This document shows positions 1 through 5,234 of a stretch of 5,845 nt of DNA, one piece after another. Under the pieces are notes generated by a model. That model made no database searches, was not told where the DNA came from, and worked only from the letters and a program-made list of their open reading frames with translations. The position numbers and the translations under genes were made by a program. The DNA is from Deltaproteobacteria bacterium (lineage in GTDB: Bacteria > Myxococcota > XYA12-FULL-58-9 > JAUUZB01). How positions within the stretch are numbered: the stretch's first letter is position 1; every line of letters begins with the position of its first letter. The stretch is taken from NCBI GenBank assembly GCA_030590185.1, contig JAUUZB010000315.1, positions 1 to 5,845 of the forward strand, written 5' to 3'.

Positions 1-132
1 GAGGAGGTTTCCATCCGGGAGACCCGCGGCTACGTTAAGAGGGTCCTGCGGACCTTTGGTGTATACCGTTGGCTCTACGGCGATGAGCCGCCGGAGCTAC
101 CGATCGCCCTGGAGTTGCCGCGGCTCAATTGA
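1..132 (+). CDS. Soluble lytic murein transglycosylase, C-terminal end (5' part outside window)
   Basis: This reading frame is open from base 1 to a TGA at 130-132 and gives 43 residues. It contains 'IRETRGYVKRVLRTFGVYRW' followed by 'LYG'. That is the signature seen at the end of the catalytic domain of Slt/MltE-type lytic transglycosylases, where a segment of the form ETRxYVxRVLxxYxVYRxLY closes the lysozyme-like fold. Enzymes of this family cleave the MurNAc-GlcNAc bond of peptidoglycan in the periplasm and form 1,6-anhydro-MurNAc ends. The catalytic Glu and the start of the gene lie upstream of the window. After the motif there is only a short Pro/Leu-rich tail (DEPPELPIALELPRLN). The next gene starts 10 nt after the stop, and its ribosome binding site overlaps this stop, so the two are probably co-transcribed. 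The family call rests on recognising the motif, not on an alignment. Confidence 0.8.
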   Translation, partial: EEVSIRETRGYVKRVLRTFGVYRWLYGDEPPELPIALELPRLN

Positions 133-140
133 GGGAGGGG
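131..140 (+). promoter_or_regulatory. Ribosome binding site selecting the GTG start at 143
   Basis: The purine run GAGGGAGGGG contains GGAGG at 134-138 and lies just upstream of the GTG at 143-145. It overlaps the stop codon of the transglycosylase gene. It favours this GTG over in-frame starts further upstream (for example TTG at 56), which would lie inside the transglycosylase coding region and put a long non-signal extension before the signal peptide. Confidence 0.7.
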
Positions 141-142
141 AC

Positions 143-991
143 GTGAGGTCTGGTCGACGCGCATGGCTGGCTGCCTGTCTCTTGATCGGTGGCCAGGGCT
201 GCGAAGAGCCAGCCGCCAGCGCGGCGGCGGCGCTCGAGCCGGTCGAGGATCCAGAGATGGCCGCCCAGCCGCAACCCACGGTGCAGGGCCCCCAAGCGCC
301 GGAGCCCTACGCGCCGGAGCTCCTCACCCGTAAGCGGGTGGTGGACGTTCGTTTCGAGTGGCCGGCGGTGCCCGGGGCGCGGTCGTATCAGGTGCAGGTT
401 TCCAAGATGCTCACCTTTACCCGCCTGCGCGCCGATCTTCGCACCACCGTCACCGAGCAGAGCGTGGTCGGGATCAAGCCCGGCGTATATTTTTGGCGGA
501 TCTGCGCCGCTGGCGACGCGGGGTCGGGCGAGCCGGCCTGTAGCCGCAAGGCGGTGCTCAACGCGTCGCTCGAGCGCCGGGGCGTGCGTGGCTGGGGTCG
601 CAAGGGCAGAATGGGTCGTCGCGGCGGCGGCCGATCCCAGAGCCCGGCGGAGAGATTCTCGTCCCCCACTGTGGTCGTGCCCGAGCCCCAGGGACTCGTT
701 GAGGAACCCGCAGCCGCGCCCGAGCCGCGCGCCGAAAAAAAGCTGCCCCCGATCGGTCCGGTGCGTAAGCGCTATCTGTTGCTTCAGGCGGAGCTCGCGG
801 AGATCAAGGCGCTGCGCCGGGATCTGGCAGCCACGATTCGGGAGTTGGAGAGCCAGCTCGCCGAGGCAGACGCCGGGGCAGAGGTTGCGCAAATGCGCGA
901 GGAGCTCAATCGTATCGAAACATCGCGGGCCGAGCTCGATCGCGAGGTGACCAGCGCCATCGCGGAGCTCGATCACCTGTTGGGCGACTGA
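143..991 (+). CDS. Probable exported/lipid-anchored protein with FN3-like domain and C-terminal coiled coil
   Basis: This 282-residue protein starts at a GTG behind a strong Shine-Dalgarno. Residues 1-20 look like a short signal peptide: Arg-rich start (RSGRR), hydrophobic core AWLAACLLIGG, then Cys20. Cys20 followed by acidic residues would suit a lipoprotein, but the preceding G-Q-G is a poor lipobox, so lipid attachment is uncertain. Residues 21-60 are Ala/Pro/Glu-rich linker. Residues about 67-138 resemble a fibronectin type III-like strand pattern, with 'FEWPAVPGARSYQVQVS' and 'GVYFWRICA', as in envelope proteins of deltaproteobacteria that carry FN3 or FecR-associated repeats. Residues 145-165 are rich in Arg and Gly; 166-200 are Pro/Glu-rich. 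Residues about 208-280 form a charged, Leu-repeating helix that is probably a coiled coil. The gene lies between the transglycosylase and the acyltransferase, which suggests an envelope role. No enzymatic motif is visible and no specific function can be assigned. Confidence 0.82.
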   Translation: MRSGRRAWLAACLLIGGQGCEEPAASAAAALEPVEDPEMAAQPQPTVQGPQAPEPYAPELLTRKRVVDVRFEWPAVPGARSYQVQVSKMLTFTRLRADLRTTVTEQSVVGIKPGVYFWRICAAGDAGSGEPACSRKAVLNASLERRGVRGWGRKGRMGRRGGGRSQSPAERFSSPTVVVPEPQGLVEEPAAAPEPRAEKKLPPIGPVRKRYLLLQAELAEIKALRRDLAATIRELESQLAEADAGAEVAQMREELNRIETSRAELDREVTSAIAELDHLLGD

Positions 992-1008
992 GATAACCCG
1001 AGGAGAGC

Positions 1009-1791
1009 GTGGGGCAAGTGTTCAGGGAACGCATAGCAAAGGGCGTACGCCGGCCGGCGCGGTTGGCCGGGCTCATGGGGTGGACCACCCTGATGATGGT
1101 CTCGGTCCGGCTGCGGCAGGCAACCACCAGGGGAGAGGCCGGCCAGGCGAGGGTCTTCGATCGCCACATGCGGACCTGGACCCGCGGCTTGCTACGCATG
1201 TTCGGCGTACGGGTACGCGTCGAGCCGGCCACGCCGCCTCCCGTGAAGGGTGCCCGCCTCATCGTTTCCAACCACCGCGCGGTCACCGACATCCCAGTGT
1301 TGTTGACGCACTTCGGTGGCTCGGTGTTGAGCCGCGCGGACCTGGCCGGCTGGCCGATCCTGGGCTGGGCGGCCCGGGCCGCGGATACGATTTTCGTGGA
1401 GCGGGACCAAAAAACCAGCCGGAGCAACGCGGTCAAGGTCATCCGGGAACACCTGGCCAAGGGCGGGACGGTGATCATCTTTCCCGAGGGAACGGTCCAG
1501 CCCGGCGACGAGCTGTTGCCCTTTCGGCGCGGCGCTTTTGCCGCGGCCCAGGGCCTCGACGTTGAGATTGTGCCGGTGGGTCTCGCCTATCCCCCCGAGG
1601 CGGAGTGGGTCGAGGAGGGGTTTCTCGATCACCTCTCCAACGTGGCGGGCCGTGGGCATTTTGAGGCCGCCGCCTGCGTGGGTGAGGGGATGCGGGCCGA
1701 GGGAACGCCAGAGGCGATGGCCGGTGCGGCCCAGGCGGCGGTCCAGGAGCTGGTTCACTGCGCCCGGGCCCTTCTCGAATCAGGGGACTGA
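1009..1791 (+). CDS. PlsC-family 1-acyl-glycerol-3-phosphate acyltransferase-like protein
   Basis: This 260-residue protein carries all four blocks of the PlsC/LPLAT acyltransferase fold. Block I is NHRAVTD with the HX4D pair H89 and D94. Block II is FVERD at 129-133. Block III is FPEGT at 158-162. Block IV is IVPVGL at 187-192. In this family the His-Asp pair catalyses acyl transfer from acyl-ACP or acyl-CoA to a lysolipid at the inner membrane, usually making phosphatidic acid. An N-terminal hydrophobic stretch around 21-33 could contact the membrane. The substrate cannot be told from sequence; a second acyltransferase acting on another lysolipid (for example OlsA-like) is possible. The GTG start at 1009 is only 3 nt from AGGAG at 1001-1005; a GTG at 1018 has a 12-nt spacer, so the start is uncertain by 3 codons. 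The gene begins 17 nt after the FN3 protein and is likely in the same operon. Confidence 0.92.
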   Translation: MGQVFRERIAKGVRRPARLAGLMGWTTLMMVSVRLRQATTRGEAGQARVFDRHMRTWTRGLLRMFGVRVRVEPATPPPVKGARLIVSNHRAVTDIPVLLTHFGGSVLSRADLAGWPILGWAARAADTIFVERDQKTSRSNAVKVIREHLAKGGTVIIFPEGTVQPGDELLPFRRGAFAAAQGLDVEIVPVGLAYPPEAEWVEEGFLDHLSNVAGRGHFEAAACVGEGMRAEGTPEAMAGAAQAAVQELVHCARALLESGD

Positions 1792-1844
1792 GGGGGTACT
1801 GCTTTTGCGCTCAACGGCTGCCGCAGGTGGCCGTTAGATCGAAC

Positions 1845-2963
1845 ATGGGGGCAAACCATCCAGAACCCGCCGGGGAGCAGCGAGAATTTGACAGGGTCGA
1901 GGTGCCGACGGTGTCGGCGCGGATCGATCGGGACGCCAAATCGAGGCGTCGGCGGATCGAGGATCTCTCCATGGGGGGCGTCTTTCTCTACGCCAGTCAG
2001 CCCCAGCCGGTCGGCACGCAGCTAACGGTCAAATTGAGTTGGCCGTGTCGCGACGAGGCGTTGCAGCTACCGGGCAAGGTGGTGCGGATCGCCACCCGGG
2101 AGCAGGAGGGCGCGCAGGTTCCCTACGGCATGGGGATCCAGTTCGTAGATCTCGATGACGATACCCGCGGGGCACTCGAAGGGTTCCTCGCCGAGTACGG
2201 CCAGCGTGCGCCGCGCGGAGTGGCGGCGGTCGCCTCCGATGACAACGCCGCCCTACACAAGGAGGCGGCGGCGTTGCGTGAGCGCCTGTGGGAGGTGACC
2301 CAGCAGAACGAAGCGCTGCACCGTGAGCTCGAGGCCTTTGAGCAGCAGGATGAGGCCAACCGCTCGGTGGTGGCGCACCTGTTCGAGGAGGCGGAGCGCC
2401 TGCGTCTCGCCAATCAGCAGGAGGCGACCCGCGTCACCGGGCAGATGGAGCACGTCAGCGCGATGTTTGATCAGAAGCTCAAGGAAGCCCTCGCCCTGGC
2501 CGAGGCAAACCACGAGCGGGTCTTGAGTGAACAAACCCTCGAGGCGCGTGCTCTGCTCCTGACGGAGCTCGAGGAGCAGCTCTTTGTAGAGCAGGCGCGG
2601 GCCGCGGAGAGCGAAGCGCAGCTCAGGCAGGACACCGATGCTGCCGAGGAGCGGGTCCGTGAGCTCGAGGCCGGATACAAACGCAACCGGCGTGAGTTCG
2701 AATCTTCCCTGGAGGACGGTCAGCGAGAGACCCAGGATCTACTCTTGGATCTGGCCGAGGAGCAGAACTCGCTCGATGAGGCCAAGGCGCGCATCGCCGA
2801 GCTCGAGGGACATCTGGTGTACGAGATCGAGCAGCGCCAGGGGGCCCAGGCGCGCGAGGCCGAGCTGCGCCGATCGCTCGGCGCCCGGGCGGAGCTGGAG
2901 GGCGAGATGATCGAGACCGGTGAGGCGAGCACGACGGACCGCAAGGATCGCCTCGCCAGCTGA
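1845..2963 (+). CDS. PilZ domain protein with long C-terminal coiled coil
   Basis: Starting at the ATG at 1845, the product has 372 residues. Residues about 11-118 are a PilZ domain. The c-di-GMP binding signature is complete: REFDR (RxxxR, R13 and R17), then DLSMGG (D/NxSxxG, D40, S42, G45), and the late strand GMGIQF at 95-100. The intact signature predicts real c-di-GMP binding. Residues about 136-355 are almost entirely Glu/Ala/Leu/Arg/Gln-rich helix with heptad-like leucine spacing and few helix breakers, so a long coiled coil. No membrane segment, signal peptide or enzymatic domain is visible, so it is probably a cytoplasmic c-di-GMP-responsive scaffold or adaptor. PilZ proteins with such extensions are familiar from Myxococcota. 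An in-frame GTG at 1827 would add six residues; neither start has a clear Shine-Dalgarno. The gene follows the acyltransferase after 53 nt with no evident terminator, so read-through is possible. The stop codon lies within a 51-bp direct repeat. Confidence 0.93.
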   Translation: MGANHPEPAGEQREFDRVEVPTVSARIDRDAKSRRRRIEDLSMGGVFLYASQPQPVGTQLTVKLSWPCRDEALQLPGKVVRIATREQEGAQVPYGMGIQFVDLDDDTRGALEGFLAEYGQRAPRGVAAVASDDNAALHKEAAALRERLWEVTQQNEALHRELEAFEQQDEANRSVVAHLFEEAERLRLANQQEATRVTGQMEHVSAMFDQKLKEALALAEANHERVLSEQTLEARALLLTELEEQLFVEQARAAESEAQLRQDTDAAEERVRELEAGYKRNRREFESSLEDGQRETQDLLLDLAEEQNSLDEAKARIAELEGHLVYEIEQRQGAQAREAELRRSLGARAELEGEMIETGEASTTDRKDRLAS

Positions 2964-3064
2964 CCCCGGCCGGGTTCCGCGTTGGGCGAAGGGCTGGGCT
3001 CGCACGCCAGCTAACCCCGGCCTCACTCCCGGTTGGGCGAAGGGCAGGGCTCGCACGCCAGCTG
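2954..3064. repeat. 51-bp direct tandem repeat (about 2.2 copies) at the convergent gene ends
   Basis: Copy A is 2954-3004, copy B is 3005-3055, and the first 9 bases of a third copy are 3056-3064. A and B match at 43 of 51 positions by eye. The invariant blocks are CGCCAGCT, ACCCCGGCC, GTTGGGCGAAGGGC and GGGCTCGCA; the differences cluster at repeat positions 19-27. The unit is 17 codons long, so it keeps frame on both strands. The stop of the PilZ gene (TGA, 2961-2963) is in copy A. The last 11 codons and the stop of rlmN (3023-3025 on the - strand) are in copy B. The 59 bp between the two genes hold nothing else that I can see. No Rho-independent terminator with a T-run is visible. Confidence 0.9.
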
Positions 3065-4072
3065 TCCGCAGGCGGCGCCCATCTCCGCGCCCCGTGGTCG
3101 TCGGATGATGCAGCGGTAGCCGGCCCCGTGGAGCACCGCTCCGAAGGCTTCGGTCCGCTCCGTGCTCGCCGGCTCGAGTCCTGGCCGCGCGCGGTTCATG
3201 GGCAACAGGTTGACCCGGACGTTTGGGCGCAGCGGCGCGAGGAACTCCACCAAGGCCTCGGCGTCGTGGGTCGCGTCGTTGAGGTCGCGGATGAGGGCGA
3301 TCTCCACGAACAACACCCCGCCGGTCGCACCCAGCACCTCGACAAAGGCGTCACGCAGCGCGGTTAGGTCGTGTCGGTCCGTGGGGACCAGGCGCCGGCG
3401 CAGGGTCGGGTTTGCGCTGTGCAGGGACCAGGCGAGGTGAACGCCGAGGTCGCGAGCCTGGTGAATCTGCCGCGGGGAGGTCCCCACCGTGGAGAGGGTG
3501 ATCCGGCCCGGCCCGATGGCGAGCCCGTGGGGCGCGGTGATCACCGCCAGCGCACGCCGCACCGCCGCGAGGTTGTCGAGGGGCTCTCCCATGCCCATGA
3601 AGACGACGTTGCGCAGGGGCGCTAGGCCGCGTTCGGAGACCTCCTCGATGGCGAGTCCGATCTGCCCGACGATCTCCGCCGGGTTCAGCGAGCGGATCAG
3701 GCCCAGGCTGGCGGTGAGGCAGAAGCTGCAGCCGCGGGCGCAGCCGACCTGAGAGGAGACACAGACCGTGGTGCGTCGCTCGCTCGGGATGATCACGGTC
3801 TCCACCCGCGCGCCATCGCGTAGGGCGAGCAATAACTTTGTGGTGCCGCAATCGGCGGTCCGGCGCTCGGTGATCGCCAAGGGACGCCCGAGGCAGCGTG
3901 CGATCAGGCGCTGGCGGGCGCCCTCCACCAGACTCCCGGGGGCAAAGGGGTCTTGGCCGGCGCGCACCAGGCGCCAGGGGATCTGCGCTCGACCGCTGCC
4001 CCCGAGGATGTCGGCCAGCTCCCCGGGCGGGGTGCCGAAAAACTCTACCCTGTCCCGGTCGGGGTCGGTCAT
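3023..4072 (-). CDS. rlmN: RlmN-family radical SAM RNA adenine-C2 methyltransferase
   Basis: This 349-residue protein has the RlmN architecture. Family members methylate C2 of A2503 in 23S rRNA, and in some bacteria A37 of certain tRNAs, using two SAM molecules and a methyl-cysteine intermediate. The [4Fe-4S] motif CX3CX2C is C111, C115, C118. C104 lies seven residues before it in VCVSSQVGC, as C118 of E. coli RlmN does, and E91 in VETV matches E. coli E105. The SAM-binding GEPLDN is at 162-167. STVGT is at 194-198 and SLHSAN at 216-221. The methyl-accepting cysteine is C335 in AACGQL. Departures from the usual family: FCLTASLG where FC-x-TG is common, RGAEM before AACGQL instead of RG-x-DI, a short N-terminal domain, and a repeat-derived tail. 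Its ATG shares one base with the TGA of the upstream sirtuin gene and has no Shine-Dalgarno, so translation is probably coupled. It may be a divergent paralogue rather than the only rlmN of the genome. Confidence 0.93.
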   Translation of the reverse strand: MTDPDRDRVEFFGTPPGELADILGGSGRAQIPWRLVRAGQDPFAPGSLVEGARQRLIARCLGRPLAITERRTADCGTTKLLLALRDGARVETVIIPSERRTTVCVSSQVGCARGCSFCLTASLGLIRSLNPAEIVGQIGLAIEEVSERGLAPLRNVVFMGMGEPLDNLAAVRRALAVITAPHGLAIGPGRITLSTVGTSPRQIHQARDLGVHLAWSLHSANPTLRRRLVPTDRHDLTALRDAFVEVLGATGGVLFVEIALIRDLNDATHDAEALVEFLAPLRPNVRVNLLPMNRARPGLEPASTERTEAFGAVLHGAGYRCIIRRPRGAEMGAACGQLACEPCPSPNRE

Positions 4073-4845
4073 CAGTGGGCGCGCACAGCGGAGAATCGTT
4101 GCCAGAGCGCCTCGCAGGCGTCGGCTGCGCCCATCGGCAGCTTGATGTCGACCACGGAGGTGACCTGGGTCTCGCCGGGGTTGACCTCGACGGTTGGGAT
4201 CCCAGCCCGATGGGCATCGACCACGGGCCCGGCGATGTAGGGAAACACGCTGGTGGTGCCGATGGTCAAGACCAGATCAAAGCCAGCGTTGAGCTCTGTC
4301 TCGAGATGACGCACCTTCTCAAAGGGCAGCATCTCTCCGAACAGGATCACGTCCGGACGGATCACGCTGTCGCAGTCTGGGCAGCGGGGCAGGGGCTCGA
4401 GGTTGGCGTAGTCCTCGACCCGCTGTTGGTAGGCGCACTCGGTGCAGCGCAGGTCGTGCACGTCCCCGTGGATGTCGATGACGTTGGTCGACCCGGCCTG
4501 ACGGTGAAAGCCGTCCACGTTTTGGGTCAGGATGCAGACCCGGTCGAGGTGCTCAACGAGCTCGGCTAGCACCCGGTGGGCTCGGTTGGGCCCCGCGTCG
4601 CGGCAGGCGTTTTCGATTTGGTGGATGTAGCGCCAGGTCAGCTCCGGTCGCTCGGCCATCATCTGCCCGGAGAGGGCGACCTCGATGGCGATGCCCTCCT
4701 CGGTATCGGCGTCGTTGTAGAGTCCGCCGATGCCTCGGTAGGTCGGTAGGCCAGAGTCGGCCGAGATACCGGCGCCGGTGATCACCAAGACCCGGCGGGC
4801 GTCGAGCAACGCGGCGGCGGTTTGGTCGAGCAGATCTTCGTGCAT
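4072..4845 (-). CDS. Sir2-family NAD-dependent protein deacylase (sirtuin)
   Basis: Starting at the ATG at 4845, the product has 257 residues, a normal length for a bacterial sirtuin. NAD-binding motifs are GAGISADSG (24-32), TYRG (35-38), TQNVDG (107-112), GTTS (196-199) and VNPGE (221-225). H126 in IHGD is the catalytic base. A zinc ribbon is formed by C134/C137 and C155/C158. Sirtuins remove acyl groups from lysines using NAD+ and release nicotinamide and O-acyl-ADP-ribose. The Y-x-x-R pair of SIRT5/CobB desuccinylases is not visible after the TYRGIGGLY block, where the sequence instead reads RPELTWRYIHQIE, so simple deacetylation or another acyl preference is more likely. The frame stays open upstream to 4968, but that part is basic, overlaps the promoter region and shows no family similarity. 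No Shine-Dalgarno precedes the ATG. The TGA overlaps the rlmN ATG as TGATG, giving a two-gene operon. Predicted location is the cytoplasm. Confidence 0.94.
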   Translation of the reverse strand: MHEDLLDQTAAALLDARRVLVITGAGISADSGLPTYRGIGGLYNDADTEEGIAIEVALSGQMMAERPELTWRYIHQIENACRDAGPNRAHRVLAELVEHLDRVCILTQNVDGFHRQAGSTNVIDIHGDVHDLRCTECAYQQRVEDYANLEPLPRCPDCDSVIRPDVILFGEMLPFEKVRHLETELNAGFDLVLTIGTTSVFPYIAGPVVDAHRAGIPTVEVNPGETQVTSVVDIKLPMGAADACEALWQRFSAVRAH

Positions 4846-4866
4846 GAATTCGTTGTTGTCAGAGGA

Positions 4867-4896
4867 CTTATAGGATAGAGGCACTTCAAATGTAAG
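4867..4896 (-). promoter_or_regulatory. Candidate sigma70-like promoter for the sirtuin-rlmN operon
   Basis: On the - strand, CTTACA (4896-4891) is followed after 18 bp by TATAAG (4872-4867). These match TTGACA at 4 of 6 positions and TATAAT at 5 of 6. The expected transcript start is about 20 nt before the ATG at 4845. The stretch from 4846 to about 4896 is markedly AT-richer than the flanking genes, as expected of a promoter. It also argues against the upstream in-frame extension of the sirtuin. This rests on sequence match alone. Confidence 0.45.
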
Positions 4897-4898
4897 CC

Positions 4899-4910
4899 TA
4901 CGGGCCCGTA
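4899..4910. promoter_or_regulatory. Perfect 12-bp palindrome in the divergent intergenic region, possible operator
   Basis: TACGGGCCCGTA is a perfect inverted repeat with no spacer. It sits 2 bp upstream of the putative -35 box of the sirtuin promoter and about 80 bp upstream of the start of the small zipper protein gene. The position would suit a dimeric regulator acting on either gene. A GC-rich palindrome of this length can also arise by chance, and no regulator family is recognised. Confidence 0.3.
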
Positions 4911-4978
4911 CGAGACCGCGTGGCGCTAAATGGGGCACGCAGGACCTGAGTGCAGCTCGGCGGATCATCGAGAATTCT

Positions 4979-4984
4979 GGAGGA
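4979..4984 (+). promoter_or_regulatory. Strong Shine-Dalgarno for the 81-residue protein
   Basis: GGAGGA lies 4 nt before the ATG at 4989 and fixes that codon as the start. The in-frame start 13 codons upstream (4950) has no comparable site and would add residues (QLGGSSRILEEV) that merely translate the leader and this site. Confidence 0.8.
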
Positions 4985-4988
4985 AGTC

Positions 4989-5234
4989 ATGAGCAGTGAG
5001 GAAGATCTCAAGGCTGAAATCGAGAAGCTGAAGACCGAAAACGCGGATCTCAAGCGTCGCAGCGAGGGCGGGCTATCCTACAAAGTCAGCCAAAAGGGCG
5101 GCGTCTCGGTGTACGGCCTCGGTCGCTTTCCGGTGACCCTCTACAAGGAGCAGTGGTTGCGCCTGCTCGACATGAAGGACGAGATCCTCGACTTCATCAA
5201 AGAGCACGACAGCGAGCTCAAGACCAAGTCATAG
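4989..5234 (+). CDS. Small conserved hypothetical protein, leucine-zipper N-terminus plus compact domain
   Basis: The product has 81 residues, behind a strong Shine-Dalgarno. Residues 4-24 form a short coiled coil with heptad positions L7, I11, L14, N18 and L21. A buried-position Asn as in GCN4-type zippers would favour a parallel dimer. Residues about 30-52 look like beta strands (YKVSQKGGVSVYGLGRFPVT), and residues 53-80 are a helix (EQWLRLLDMKDEILDFIKEH). I recall similar short proteins with a 'VSVYGLGRFPVTLY-EQW' core as uncharacterised families in myxobacteria, planctomycetes or cyanobacteria, but I cannot name a family or function. It has no signal peptide or membrane segment and is probably cytoplasmic. 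It is transcribed divergently from the sirtuin operon, 143 bp away, and its TAG overlaps the 3' end of the opposing methyltransferase gene by 6 nt. Its codon choice looks like that of its neighbours. Confidence 0.88.
   Translation: MSSEEDLKAEIEKLKTENADLKRRSEGGLSYKVSQKGGVSVYGLGRFPVTLYKEQWLRLLDMKDEILDFIKEHDSELKTKS

Noticed and set aside
56..142. Upstream in-frame extension of the FN3-like protein starting at TTG 56
   Set aside because: It overlaps the transglycosylase 3' end in another frame and would bury the signal peptide; the strong Shine-Dalgarno points to GTG 143.
125..976. Long open frame on the - strand (283 codons) antisense to the FN3-like protein gene
   Set aside because: Its product is a His/Leu/Arg-rich string with no recognisable motif. 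The + strand frame has a ribosome binding site, a signal peptide and domain logic. Long antisense frames are expected in GC-rich DNA.
906..1478. 190-codon - strand frame opposite the acyltransferase gene
   Set aside because: It has no motif, and the + strand frame holds all four PlsC blocks.
1792..1844. Possible promoter in the 53-bp gap before the PilZ gene
   Set aside because: The best -10-like sequence (TTAGAT at 1834-1839) is weak, lies within 6 nt of the start codon, and has no good -35 partner.
2965..2974. CCCGGCCGGG palindrome after the PilZ stop as a terminator
   Set aside because: There is no loop and no T-run, so it cannot act as a typical intrinsic terminator; such GC palindromes are common in this composition.
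2920..3108. + strand frame running through the 51-bp repeat, giving a 17-residue repeat peptide
   Set aside because: It is open only because the repeat length is a multiple of three. It overlaps the ends of two clear genes and has no ribosome binding site.
3351..4217. 288-codon - strand frame overlapping rlmN and the sirtuin in another phase
   Set aside because: The product is Arg/Pro/Ala-rich low-complexity sequence, and the overlapping frames encode proteins with complete catalytic motifs.
4846..4968. 41-residue N-terminal extension of the sirtuin
   Set aside because: It lies in the AT-rich promoter region, contains the likely -10 and -35 boxes, and does not look like a sirtuin N-terminus. 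The ATG at 4845 gives the normal family length.
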